This document shows positions 44,001-55,800 of a stretch of 64,000 nucleotides of DNA, in pieces (position 1 is the first letter of the stretch; every line of letters begins with the position of its first letter). Source of the stretch: Bondarzewia mesenterica (lineage: Eukaryota; Basidiomycota; Agaricomycetes; Russulales; Bondarzewiaceae); the NCBI GenBank assembly GCA_004802705.1, contig SGPL01000028.1, positions 1 to 64,000 of the forward strand, in the 5' to 3' direction. The notes under the pieces were generated by a model. That model made no database searches. It was given only the letters and a program-made list of their open reading frames with translations, and had not been told where the DNA came from. A program made the position numbers and the translations under genes.

Positions 44001-46782
44001 CAGAGAATCTATCCGCGAGTCGACCTCCCTCGCCTTCTGCGCCAAGTGAAGGTAGTTAGCCTTTCGCTGGACAGATGATACCTCGGCCATGAGTGCCAAT
44101 GTGTAGGCATTGGAGTCGGTACGGACGGCATCGTCAAGAGTTGGAAGGTCGAAGGGCAGTTCAAGGGCGGAGGTGAAGCTAAACGCATTCATCTGATAGT
44201 CTCCACTAGAGGAGAAGCGCCTTTTCACATGCTGGAGACCTCCCGAAGAGGTATCTGGCGTGACGAACATGACGCGACGGGGGAGTTTGTCAGTGAATTC
44301 CTGAACAGCCTCCTGTAGCTCCCTCATCTCGACATCCAGCTCAGACACCGTATCAGGGGGTATATCATTGGAACCCGATGAGTCCAGCATCGCCTCTGCC
44401 GATAATTCGAATTGCCCTTTGAGATCTTCCAGACGAACCTGTAAAGCATGCATCTCGTTGCGGACTTCAGACATAACGGAAGCCTGCTTTTGTATACTTT
44501 CTCCCAATCGGACCATCTGTCTGACTTGGTTCAAGAAGGTCGACAGCCCACCGCAGCGCCGAGCCATGTAGTCACGGAGCTGTGGTTCTAACGAGGGGGA
44601 CACTGAGGTGAGCCCAGTGAGAACATCCTGCGAAAGGTTGGTTCCCAATTGCTGCAGCTGATCCATGAATTCCGCGGGTGATGGGCAAACTGGCAATGAC
44701 GGCACGGGGCTTTCTGGAGTAAGAGGAGCACCGTTAGAAGACGTCGTCTGTGACCGCCATCTGTGTCGCTCCATCGCTTCGCCGACATCGCCTCGAATGG
44801 CCTCCAACTCACGCAAGATCGAGCTAGCTGATACCCAGACCCTTCTCACCTCCCGAAGCTGGTTCACGCGAGCGGTCACGTCGTCCCGTATTCCCCGAGC
44901 CTGATCCTTCAAGGACGCCAACCGTTCAATGGAAGATACTGATTCTGTCTTGAATACGGGATCCATGACAAACTGGTCGGCTGAAAGCAGGGCTGCTCGA
45001 GCGTTCGGAAGAACAGAGTCTGCACTTTGGTTCGCTGCATCCAATTCCAAGAGTATGGATGGCAGCAGAGCCAGATAAGAGTTGTGCTGCGTGGTATCGA
45101 GGCAGGCTTCCGAACTCAGATCTGGAGGCGCGCCATCGCCATCTTGAGCGGCCACACCGTCCTGAAGGCGGGAGACGACTGAGTTGTACCGAGAAACCAA
45201 ATCATCAGCGGAAGAACAGAGCGTCTCGACCCGCTTTACGGCTTCAAAAGTGGCATGGTATTCTTGAGCACTCTTTTCGACTACACGCGCCGACCCCAAA
45301 GCAGTGGACAGCTCTGACGAAAGCACTTGACAGATACTGTTATTTGTTGCCGTCTGTTCTGGGAAGAGTGAATGAGTGGGACGGGGGAACGAGCTCGTGG
45401 CTGAGGCCGGACTGTCTCTTGCCCATAGTCTTTTCGATATTGCGTTGGCTCGTGACATGTAGACAGCATCTTGACGCGCTGAAGGATGACTAAGCTTCGC
45501 AGTCTCTATCTCTTCTTGTAGAGCTTGAGCGGCAGCCTCGTCTTTCGCGGTTTCGACATAGAACTCATCAGCCCTGTTAACTTCATCAGCACATGAAAGC
45601 ATGGGCTATATGAAGAGAATGACAGCACTTTCTCCATTGCGTGACTACGCTCATGACAAACTTGCCTACGTTTTCCATCTCATTGATTCCCTGGTCCTCC
45701 AGCCTGTCCTGCTCGTCAAGCAATTCGTCCGGCACGGGCTTCCGACTATTGTCTATGAGTTTATCCAAAGCTTTTCCAGCCACAGAGATTGAGCCATGAC
45801 GCAGGGACGATATACGACTGGCGAACATTGCCGCATCTCGAGAAAGAGCCTCTGCTAACTTGAATCGAACAGTGCGAGAGAAGCCAAGGGACGATGTTGT
45901 CGAAGCATCCGACGCAACAGATATGATGGAACCTCGAAGAGGAGAAGCTTCTGCCGATATTTTTGCGACGTCATACACCCCGTGCGACCATCTAGCACGA
46001 GTCGCGAGAAATTTCTGCAGATCAGTAAGGATGCTACGTCGGGCTTCCCAAGCAACCTTGCGCTGCTCCTCCCAAGTCAGTCGAACGCCGAGCAAGTCCA
46101 GTTTCGCTGTCCTGTCCCGAAGTAGATGCAACAGCTTGTCAAACTCGTAAATGGTCGTCAGAGTCAGCTCTATAATGTCAGTATCTTCCGGGGATAGATT
46201 GCGCTTGGCCGCAGCTGCAAGAATAACATGGGTTCATGGTGGAGCCAATGTAGCCATGGTGGTAGTCACACACACCTTTGGTGAATTTCTTGAATTTCTT
46301 GAGCTCACCGGAGTCGAAGATTTCTGTCTCCTTCTCAATCTTGTCATGCTCGACAAGCCAACGCTGCAATTCGTCGCGTGTAGGTAGCCCAGGGACAACG
46401 TCAGCCGAGTTACGAATGGCGTCAAGACCAGCAAAAAGTTCGATCGGCGGCATGTTTCCCAGAAACTATTGTTTTAAGTGCCAAGTGTGAGAGCGCGAAA
46501 CAAGAATAGAAATATTGAACTCACCTTGATCTTTTCCACTATCCATTCCTTCCTCTTACTGAAGGCTTGCAACTCTATGACCTCGTGCGACTCGAGTGCT
46601 TGTTCTTCACCCGGCTCCGTAGGCCCTTCAGGCGGTCCAGAGTCCTGTCTAAGCGCACCATGTGGTATCTTGGAGGCCAGAATTGATTCTAAAGAGGTGT
46701 AGTCCTTTCCATCGAGCGTACCAGCCGACCCGATGTCAGTGAGTAGTGGTGCAGCCTTCGAATATGCTTCCGAGTCGCCCAT
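41054..46782 (-). CDS. Giant GAR-domain microtubule-binding coiled-coil protein
   Basis: A protein of roughly 1,700 residues. The N terminus (MGDSEAYSKAAPLLTDIGSA) is followed by helical repeats that include LLHLLRDRTAKLDLLGVRLT and WEEQRKVAWEARRSILTDLQ, reminiscent of fungal Kar9-type cortical proteins. A long helical region leads to a charged Arg/Glu helix at about 43040-43660. After a 35-nt intron at about 42984-43018 and another near 42428-42473 comes a Ser/Arg-rich basic region. The C-terminal part is a GAS2-related (GAR) domain: KLDVAVGDVVNSLPV, YWIGGDEPRLCFCRILRSQT and VMVRVGGGWMELSKFIKTHF. GAR domains bind microtubules, so a role linking microtubules to cortex or actin is likely. Several N bases lie in the last 1.2 kb. 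It ends at TGA 41054-41056. Confidence 0.8.
43050..43655. repeat. 39-bp coding repeat (13-residue Arg/Glu units)
   Basis: The minus strand encodes about a dozen imperfect copies of a 13-residue unit of the pattern RLEAEERARLERE, with one short 8-residue unit. At DNA level the period is 39 bp. Copies vary at a few positions, which shows divergence by both point change and unit gain or loss. Confidence 0.8.
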
Positions 46783-47329
46783 ATCCCTGTCTGTAGGGGC
46801 TCAGTGCTGCCAGTCAAGAAATTCTGGAAATAATTAGGAAAAAGCAAAGGGCATGTCCACTGTGGAGAGATGGTTGTAATGAAAAACAGGCAGGAACGGT
46901 GCTGATACAACGAGGTAATGTAGTTGGGCCTAAGGCGTCTATCCAAACACGGCGCTGACAAAGCAAATGCCGAGCCGGCGCGCCCGTACGGTCCAGGCTT
47001 CCGTCCATATCCTGTTTCCCGGACAGTGATTTCCAGTTCCTGCCCTCGCGCGAACAAGCAGCGAGCAAGGAAAATGCACCACAACACTTTTATGGATGCA
47101 TCCTCGTCTCGACATTCGCGCACCATACCTACCTTGGCTACTCACGACATTGACACGAGCGGAGTCATCCTTGACAGCAAGTCTCAGTTCTAGTACTAAG
47201 TTAATATACACGAGCTGCACCAACCATATCCATCTACCTAGCAATAACTGCCTCAAGGTGCTCGATAGCCGACGACATCGTACAATTTGTTATACCATTC
47301 ACCATGCCAACGATGAAGGAAGAGAGTCT

Positions 47330-48153
47330 TCAAGCCTGCGAGCTGCTAGTCGCCTTCGACTTGGGCATCGCCGACTTTGCCTTCGACCGTGAAGGTGCCG
47401 GTGAGATCTTAGGACCCATCAGGGAAGCAGCACTAGAACTCAAGCACACACTTACTGGAGGATCCGACAATTTACCCAGGGTCTTAAACTGCAGTGCAAG
47501 ACGCCGGAGACGGTCGATTCCCCAGCCGTCTGCCTTCTCGTTTACGAAGCCCTGCTGTATCTCAACCTCCTGCATGAATGCAGCGACATCAGCGAGTGAC
47601 AGCCCTAGATCCCGCAACTGCGAGAGATGTGATCTAGTTGTCAAAAACCACATCAGCGATATGAGTTCGGTCCTCATACGACATAGCGGTCAAACATGTA
47701 TGGAAACTATGCATACCGCATCTGCTGATTGGTCTCCGCAAGTTCGTTGAGGCGAGTCCGCAATTCACCCGTCTCAACCGTGCGAGCCAGCTCCAATCGG
47801 TGAAGCTCGCCGCGCGTGGTTTCTAAATTTTGCCGCGTCTCCTGCAGCATCCCTCTCATCTGCGCATGCTCCTCCTTCTTGACTGACAATTCCAAGAGAC
47901 TGGTCTTCAGGTTCTTCTGAAGACCGACCGTTGTAGCCCCCATCGCATCAACTTTGCGATGCAGGTTTATCAGTTGCCTCCTCAGGGCAAAGAACGGTAG
48001 AAAAGCGACAGGAAGGATTAGAGCTGCGAAGATAGCTGCACGAGTTTCTGGACGCATCACATGCGGCGACGTGCTGTGATTGTTGTCGGGCGGTGCACGC
48101 CTTGAGCTGTCAAATGTTGTCGCAGACCTTTGTATCATACCTGAAGGCTCCAT
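47330..48153 (-). CDS. Single-pass membrane coiled-coil protein of unknown function
   Basis: Two exons joined at an intron of about 90 nt (near 47629-47717). The start MEPSGMIQRSATTFDSSRRA at 48151-48153 is preferred over the upstream ATG at 48190-48192. A single hydrophobic segment (AAIFAALILPVAFLPFFAL, about residues 37-55) is followed by a coiled coil of about 90 residues (RRQLINLHRKVDAMGATTVG through LRTRLNELAETNQQ), then SHLSQLRDLGLSLADVAAFM, a globular-looking helical part, and a Ser/Lys/Ala-rich basic tail. The topology suggests a membrane anchor with a rod, perhaps on mitochondria or ER. No family is recognised. Confidence 0.7.
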
Positions 48154-48253
48154 TGGGGAGAGGAGAGCAGAGGAGAGCCCGCTGGCCGCCAAAACACGCC
48201 GATGAATCGTCTATGACGAAGGCGAAGTAGAGATCATGTGATTAGAACGCGCT

Positions 48254-48291
48254 GAACGCGTCGCGTGTCTGCGCGATGCAGACACGCGTTC
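48254..48291. promoter_or_regulatory. Inverted repeat carrying two MluI cell-cycle boxes
   Basis: A 14-bp inverted repeat with a 5-base bulge and a 5-base loop lies about 100 bp upstream of the coiled-coil membrane protein gene. Each arm contains ACGCGT (48256-48261 and 48284-48289), the MCB element bound by the fungal G1/S factor MBF. The pair suggests cell-cycle control of the gene at 47330-48153 or stem formation in the RNA. Confidence 0.5.
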
Positions 48292-48601
48292 ATCGTATGG
48301 TATGAATATATGGCAGAGCAAACTACGAGTGTCCAAACTGCAAGAAAAGAAAAAGAAGTGGGTAACTTAGACCCTTCCTATATCTCAAGGCATCCAAGGT
48401 GTTAGTTTAGCTATGTCAGGGCAGGCGTCAATTTGTATCGCATAAAATTAACAGTAATGAGCTGGACGAAGCGTGAAGTCATAAGGATAATCGTAGTAAG
48501 TGTGCCCAAATAGCATCAGAAAAAAGCCGAAGAAATACAAGCATAACTTAGATACAGTGTGTAGTACATCGCAAGCAACGAGAGCATCCTGAAAGCAAAA
48601 A
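48292..48601. other. AT-rich intergenic region
   Basis: Roughly 310 bp between the MCB-bearing inverted repeat and the 3' end of the next minus-strand gene. It contains A-rich patches and no supported exon; it probably includes the 3' untranslated region of the W/Q-repeat gene. Confidence 0.5.
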
Positions 48602-50803
48602 TCAAAAAAAGTGATGACCAATCAGAAGAAACGAAACAACATGGAAAACGCGCGATTGAGCCGTGGCCAGCCCAGTAGCAACTACTACCACTGGATTCTG
48701 AATAGTCTGAACAATCTTCTGAAGAAACCCTTCTTCTTCTTTTTTGGCGGTGAGACTGCGAGAGCTGATGAAGGTGGAGGGCTGAATCAATAGAGTGAGT
48801 CGCACCGCACCACCATCAAGATCAATTACGCACGCTAATTCATCGACATATACCGGATAGTCCTTCATCAGCGCGGCCTTGGCTAACTCAATCTCTCGGG
48901 CATACGCCAATTGCATGTTGTTTGGCACGGTCACTTTGCGCCTCCACATGGCGGTACTGTTCCCGGTTCGAGACAACAAGAGCGTAAACACGACAACCTG
49001 CTTGGCTGGATCGTAAAAGCCAACTGATTCTTGAATGAGCTTATCGCGAGTTTCTACGACTTGTGGATAAGATAACCAGTCGAGGGCGGGCTCTCCGGCA
49101 GAGAGCGTATATGAGGCATTCACGAATAATGCCCCGCGCTCCCTTGCTTGAAGAAACTTCTCCAACTATGAGTCCATGGTGCGTCAACGTCCTGAAGTGA
49201 TATGCAAAGATGAGATAAAAATAAACTACACTTACACCCAACGCCCCAAGTCCGTGCGATTTATCTTGAATCCAATGTAAAGTATCTCTCACTCTGGGAT
49301 CCTTGTCGTAGGGGAACCCCCAGTGTATTCTGTCCCTGGCCTTCCTTTCACGACCGAACAATGCCCTACTGGCAGGCTCCAACCCCTCACCATGAGATTC
49401 CACGAACCTGCGTTGAGCGTAGTCGGTCATTCCAGAATCATGAGGCTGCACAGCCGGCCGAACGCGTTTGAGACCTTCAGGTGAGTGATCCATAGCATAG
49501 GCCAACGTCCGCGAAGGCATAGGAAAGGAAGATGGGTCGTCCGCCCTCGGCACGTATGTTTTCGCGAGCGATTCAGCGTACTGTTGCCTTGCACCTACAT
49601 CGTTCCACCCGCCGTCGTGGGCTCCATGAGCTGCACTCTCAGAACCATCCCGCTTCTCCCAACCATCATCATCCGTTTGTTCCCAACCTTTATTCTCCTG
49701 ATCCCAACTATTGTCCTGCTGCTGCCAATCTTTCTCCTGCTGCTGCCCTTTCTCCTGCTGCTGCCAACCTTTCTCCTGCTGCTGCAAACCTTTTCCCTGC
49801 TGCTGCCAATCTTTCTCTTGTTGTTGCCAACCTTGCTCCTGCTGCCAACCTCTCTGTTCCCACTGCTGATTCTGCTCCCAAGGCTGATTCTGCTCCCACT
49901 GCTGATTTTGCTGCCCCATTCCCTGAGACGTCTGCCCCCCCATCGTTCCACATTCCATTCTGCCCTCCGTCTTGGTTTCCCCACGGATCGTGATGCTGAG
50001 GTTGAGCCGCCCTGCCGCCCTTCTTGCCCGACTTTGACGGCGGCAGAGGTGGGGCTGGCGGGGGACCAGCACGATCTCTCCTTGGTGAATTGACCACCCC
50101 AGCCAACGTCCCAGAGCGATCGCTGGGCATGTAGGACTGGCTAGGAATCATCGTAGGTGTGTTCGCAAAGGCGACGCGAGTCTGATTCGCAGCACCTCGC
50201 AGGGGCTTGGCTTGAGCCGCGGCCTCCGCTCCCCAGTTCTGCCAACTGGCAAGGCCCGAAGTATGACGGAGGGTCGGTGCTTGGCGTTGCATCGGCGACG
50301 ACGAAGCGGAAGGGGGAGGAATGGCAGGATAGATACCGGCGACTTGAACCAAGTTAGGCCAAGGATGATTGGCTGCTGGTGCACGTGGCGGGGCGGAGTG
50401 ATTTGTGGGCGCGGACCAGTCCTCCACAGGGTTGGCAGGCTGTTCCCAACCTGGTCCTGCTTCATTGGCAGAGTCTCCCCATCCGCCAGGTTCTGCTTCA
50501 CTAGCTGCCTCGTCCTGCGTCCAACCGCCATCTCCACCGCCGCCACCGAGGGCCGCATTCCCTACCCAAGTTGCAGACTCATCCTCCGGATAGTCACCGT
50601 CCTCACCTCCACCGTTCCCTCCCCACTCATCAGGCATGGCACTCTCCCCGTGCTCCAAAATAGTGTCTGTCACGGAACGAACCGTAAGATGATGGCGAAA
50701 AACGAGATGAAGACGGGCGATTGAACAGACCTAACCTACCGGAGTTCTCGTCCTCAACGGTTTGTGGCAAAGCTTTCTGTTTTCCTTTTCTGTTCTTTGC
50801 CAT
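48602..50803 (-). CDS. Gly/Trp/Gln-repeat disordered protein with conserved C-terminal domain; apparent frameshift in a C7 run
   Basis: Exon 1, MAKNRKGKQKALPQTVEDEN, splices at about 50750 into DTILEHGESAMPDEWGGNGG. Next is an acidic Gly/Trp-rich region, a Pro-rich region (APPLPPSKSGKKGGRAAQPQ), then a Trp/Gln repeat of units such as WQQQEKG (49690-49890), and KGWEQTDDDGWEKRDG. A conserved-looking domain follows: GFPYDKDPRVRDTLHWIQDK, EKFLQARERGALFVNASYTL and WLSYPQVVETRDKLIQESVG, ending with a long C-terminal exon that stops at 48602-48604. The first and second halves are in different frames; one base fewer in the C7 run at 49935-49941 joins them. The Trp/Gln region suggests condensate or RNA-granule behaviour. 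I do not recognise the family. Confidence 0.7.
49690..49890. repeat. Short coding repeats (Trp/Gln units)
   Basis: A degenerate tandem array of 24-27 bp units, mostly CTGCTGCTGCCAA-like on the plus strand, encodes WQQQEKG, WQQQGKG and WEQNQQ units on the minus strand. Copy number and unit length vary, as is common in polyglutamine-type repeats. Confidence 0.7.
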
Positions 50804-50859
50804 GGAAATCAATTCCTTTTCGATGGCTAGAGCGTAGGCATGCAAGGGACTTAGACAGG

Positions 50860-51451
50860 CAAACGATCCAAAGGTAGGGAGATAGCGAAATGATGAGGCG
50901 TCGACGGTGGGTATAGAGGCGTTTTAAAGTGTACAAGAAGCCAAGCTCCTGACAGATTTTTAAGGGATCTTGAGGATTGTCTTCCTATGCACGTAGTAGT
51001 ACTGGGCGCAACCAGGATTGCGAGGGGGACGCGATTTCTGCCGAGTTGGAGTCCTCAGCAAAGCGCTACCACTGCTTCTACAGCACATTGTGAATGTCTT
51101 CGGGGGTTGGATTTGCCTTATTAGGCATGCAACGTAATGATTGTGAGAATTGTTTGCTGGATTCGGAAAGATGATCTGCACGGTATCAGTTCGTAATATC
51201 AGTTCGTAATTAGAACTGTGGACATCGATTTTCCAAGTTATAGCAGCATGCACGACGCTTCAAAGCTTCAAGCTTCAAGCTTCATGGATCCAAAGCTCTT
51301 GTTACCGTCGATATTGAATGGTGAACCTGGACGCAAGGCATTCAGATAGCAAGATTACCAGCAGTACTGCTTCTGATCATGGAGTTTCTATTGTCCGCAG
51401 CATAAAATCAGATGGCCGGGTTCAAAGTTCAGATGGCGTTCGATGACTGAC
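50860..51451. other. Intergenic region with GCTTCAA tandem units
   Basis: This 590-bp interval between the W/Q-repeat gene promoter and the dihydroorotase 3' end shows three to four GCTTCAA units at about 51257-51283. A minus-strand open frame at 50960-51253 has no protein-like features and is not called. Confidence 0.5.
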
Positions 51452-52722
51452 CTATTCCTGAACAATTTCCCAATTCAATTCCTTGCCCGCCCAAAACGGC
51501 ACGACGCTCTCCCCTCTTAAGGACCAGCTATCCGTCACTACCTTTTTAGGCACTTTCTTCAGCAACACTCTATGCATGTGGCCGTTATTTTCAGCAACTT
51601 CTCTTCCATAGAATCTTCTTCCAAAGGTACTGACGAAACCCTCGAGTTTGTCTAGAGCGCCAAAGGACTCGAGAAGATGGGCCGTCAGGGGCAGCAGGAT
51701 AGGAGATGTGTAGATGCCCGCAGCACATGCATGAGTTGGAGACGAAGTCGACTTAGTGTGCGGAGGATGTGGAGCGGAATCAGAGCCAAGGAAAAAGCGG
51801 GGATGTCCTATGGGACATATCAGGATGTCTGGGATGACAAGAAAAAAAATATGGACCCTACCTTCACGTATGACTTCTCTTAATGCCTCTCGATCGTCTG
51901 GGAATTTGGCAACTGGCTTGCAGAAATTCCAGGATTGTCCTGCCCAATCATCCACGGTGAGAGCAAGATGATGAGCGGTAATAGTGCACGCGACCGTCGG
52001 TCCGAGAGACTTGACGGCTTCAACCGCTGCTCGGGTCGTCGCATGCTCGAGCACGATACGCAGACGGGGGAAGCGCGCGTGTAGTTTTCTGAGATGAGGC
52101 AAAAAAAGTCGGTTCTGCGTTAATAACATGAATGTTCTGGCACGTTGTTAAATTCTCAGTAAATTAGATAACAAGGGCACATACCGACGATGCATCTGAG
52201 GGTACTTCGCCGTGAATATTGAGCACCATATCAACTTCCTCCATTGTCTCAAATACAGGATAGTATGCTTCATATGACTCTATACCACCATCGGAATTGG
52301 TTGTTACTCCCCTAGGGTACGATTTGATGCCTTGTAGATCTTATAGCGAAGAGGCAATATCTCTCAACAGAAATGCTCACCGACGATGCCTGCTTTCTTT
52401 GCCTTTCGGATTTCATCAGGGGTCAAATCCGGAGACAGATACAAAGTCATAAGATATTCCACATTGGGATCTATGACTTCCAGCTGCGCCCTGTAACGCA
52501 GGGCCTGCTCTGTTGAAGTAATGGGCGGCTTCAGATTTGGCTGAAAAACAATTAGCCTTCCGTCGACTGAGTGCCCAGCAGTTCGATGTGTGTCACCATG
52601 ACGTATGCAAGCTGAAACCCTCCAAGTCTGACATGAGGGGTGACAAGGCTCGAAAAGTCTCCTTGACGAAGATGGACATGAAAGTCGGCAGGAGAGGAAA
52701 CGAGGATGGTGGTAGAAGACAT
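51452..52722 (-). CDS. ura4: Dihydroorotase of pyrimidine biosynthesis
   Basis: A class II, PyrC-type dihydroorotase, the zinc enzyme that cyclises carbamoyl aspartate to dihydroorotate. The N terminus MSSTTILVSSPADFHVHLRQ contains the metal-binding HxH pair. Further motifs are PNLKPPITSTEQALRYRAQL, GVKSYPRG with the lysine that is carbamylated, NIHGEV, LEHATTRAAVEAV, CTITAHHLALTVDD and FLGSDSAPHPPHTK with the catalytic Asp. The rest fits the known fold to the end at 51452. Introns of about 50-65 nt interrupt the 5' half and one lies near 51810-51862. The gene is divergent from the kinesin-8 gene. Confidence 0.93.
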
Positions 52723-52771
52723 TTGCGCGCGAGACCTAACCCTGCACTGGGGTTGAATGGCTTCTTCGCGG

Positions 52772-52779
52772 TCACGTGA
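52772..52779. promoter_or_regulatory. Palindromic E-box TCACGTGA in the dihydroorotase/kinesin divergent promoter
   Basis: The palindrome lies in the 171-bp interval between the two start codons, 50 bp from the dihydroorotase ATG. CACGTG sites bind bHLH factors such as Cbf1 or Pho4 in fungi. Which gene responds cannot be told. Confidence 0.4.
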
Positions 52780-52893
52780 ATTTGTTGGATGAGACGCGAC
52801 TGCCATCATGTGGCGACTCGAACTCTCCTCTCAACGCGTGGCTTCCTCAACCTGACACCACCATTGCCCTTCCTTTGACACTGATTCTTGAGC

Positions 52894-55800
52894 ATGGTCT
52901 CCGCCGGTTCTATAACCGTCGCAGGTGTGTGACATTATCTGACCCCTTCATTTCCTGCTAACGTACGCTCTCAGTCCGAGTGCGGCCGCCTTCTACGTGG
53001 GAGGCTGCACGCCTTCCGGAGCCATGCTATGATACCACTATTCGAGGAGATGGAACACTTTCTACACCCATTAAACCCTTGTCGTCCATGTCCGCGGTCC
53101 GCGATATAGTCCAAGTCATCGACGACCGCATACTTACCTTCGATCCCGCCGAAACGGACCAAGCAAAAGCTTTTGTCGAACGCGGCTTCCTTCCGCCAGG
53201 AACAAAACGATACAAAGACAAGCGCTTTATGTTTGACCGGGTCTTCAGACACGACTCGTCGCAGCAGGATGTATACGATGCTACCGCTCGTCCTCTTTTG
53301 CAGAACTTGTTGGATGGGTACAATGCGACAGCATTTGCTTATGGGGTGAGTAATTAGAAGATCATCTATTCGAAAACTTTTCAATCATTGCCCTTTTAGG
53401 CTACAGGCTGCGGTAAAACACACACTATCAGCGGTACGGAAACCGATCCGGGTATCATATACCTGACCATGGCCGATCTATTCCAGCGCATTGAGGATCG
53501 CAAAGACAGCTACTCCACCGAGGTCGCAGTCACTTTTCTCGAAATATACAATGAGGAGATTCGAGATCTGCTCGCCGAGTCCGGCACACCGACGCCTCGT
53601 GGAGGCCTGCAGATACGGGAGGACAAATCCGTCAAGGTTGTCGGGCTCACAGAATTAAAACCGAAATCGGCTGATGAGGTTAAAAACATTGTGCTGCTGG
53701 GAAACTCCCGAAGGACACAGTCGCCGACGCACGCCAACGAGACGTCCTCTCGATCGCACGCTGTCCTACAGGTTCATGTCACGCAGGCACCTAGAACAGC
53801 GTCGTTGACAGAGGAGAGGACTATGGGGACATTGTCGATCATTGATCTCGCCGGCAGTGAACGCGCGGCTGCAACGAGCAACATGGGCCAGCGGATGATC
53901 GAGGGTGCCAATATTAACAAGTCATTACTCGCCCTTGGAAACTGTATCAACGCCCTCTGCGAAAGTGGCGGAGCAGTCCGCCACGTCCCGTATCGCAACA
54001 GCAAGCTAACGCGATTGCTCAAATTCTCACTTGGCGGAAACTGCAAAACAGTGATGATCGTCTGCGTTGCCCCCACATCCATCCATTTTGACGACACACA
54101 CAACACCCTACTTTACGCGGAACGTGCGACAAAGATCAAGACCCGCGTCATCACACGCAACGTCGTCAATGTCGACCGACACGTCGGACAGTACGTCGAG
54201 GCGATCAACAGGCTCAATATAGAAGTCGCGGAATTGAAGGCGAAGCTGGCTGGAAAGGTGAACTCTGAAGCCGAGTTTATGCGTAGGAAGAGGGCAGAGG
54301 CGCACGCCGAGGTCGAACGGGCAAAGAAGGACATGCAGGTTCGCGCGGACCAGACTCAAGCGCCAATTCTTGATGGCGCATTCTGTGGAGGAAAGCTTTC
54401 TGCAGCGCAGATCAAGCTTCGTGTGGTTCGTGCTCGCCTTAACGAGCTGGATAAGCAAGCATCAAGTTCGCCCTCAGGCCTCTCACCAGATCTTGAAGCC
54501 GAACGCGGTCTGTTGAAAGCTTTGGCAGTGCCGGAGGAACAAGTCACCAGGCTTGACAGTGCCCTCAATGTGCGGCTTCAGCGCTCTATCAATTCGGGAA
54601 GCATGTTCGACGCGATGTTGCGTGCTGTAATCGAGAGGCGTTCAGATAGGCTGGATGAGACTAGCATTGACAATGTCAAGCTTGACGCTCAATGGCGCAG
54701 GGCGGAGATGGAGAAAGTCAAGGCCGAGGCCGAGAGGGATGCTGTGAAGGATGCGATGGAAGCTCAGGCTGAGATGCTCGTACGCCTCCTTGGCATGGTC
54801 GGACGATACACGGTCGCTATCGGGGACGCTAGTCGACTGCTGAGAATTGCACTAGATGAGGGCAGGGATGGTCTGGACGGTACCGTCCGCACTGTGTCAT
54901 CATCATTGAAAAACCTCTCGGAGAATAATGATGATGACTTCCAGTCCTTGGTGGGACATGCTACTGCAGGGTACACCGTTGGCTCTGGAGGCATTTCTGC
55001 CCTAGATAATCTGATGGAACAACCAAGGGCGGGGAGAGTGTCTTCGGTTACGGGCCTGCCACAGCAATCCAAGGCACCCATATCCAGGCGATCATCGTCA
55101 TATGGAGCTCTGGGTATCGGATCGCCCGTTCGAAAAGCCCACATCAGGTCTCCCCGCAAATCGCTTCGAAGTAGCATATCAGGATCTGGCTTTCCGTACC
55201 GCCGTCCAGCGGACAAAGGAAAGGAAAAAAAGAAGGGCGTTCAGTGGAAGGATGAGGCTGGGCAAGGTGAATTGGACGACGGGGGTCATAACAATCGATC
55301 AGCAACTGGCCTGGGCATCAGAAGGCCATCGATTTCTACAACGCCTGCACCCGACGACAGTGGTCTCTTTTCTGCTGCTTCGCAGCGAAACCCAGGGTCA
55401 GAGAGCGAATGGGAGGACGAGAAGACAGAAGACAGCATGAGCTTCAGCTTCTCTCTTCCCCTCCACGACCTTCCAACTTCTCGCGCAGGGCCGTCCAGAA
55501 TGCGGCGAACAAGTCGGCTCGAACCCAGCTTCCTCAAAACGTTCTACGTTGGGAAGCTTGGCGGAGGATGATGAAAATGTCGAAAATCAACTAACGCCAG
55601 GAAGACGCGGTGCGCCACTTGCTGACCGCAGCCTCAACTCGGCGCAGCCTGAAGAGTCAAGCAGCAGCTCTGAGTCTATCAATAAACCGCGTATGTCGAA
55701 GGGTGCGCACGAGAGGAGTACGATGACTAGTCCGCGGCGTGGGCAGCAAACGCCGCATGCGGTAGGTTCATCCATGAAGGCTGCACGTCGGCGATCGAAT

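Noticed and set aside
49485..50093. 202-codon plus-strand Leu/Pro-rich frame resembling a membrane protein
   Set aside because: The leucine runs are the antisense of CAG-type Gln repeats of the minus-strand gene.
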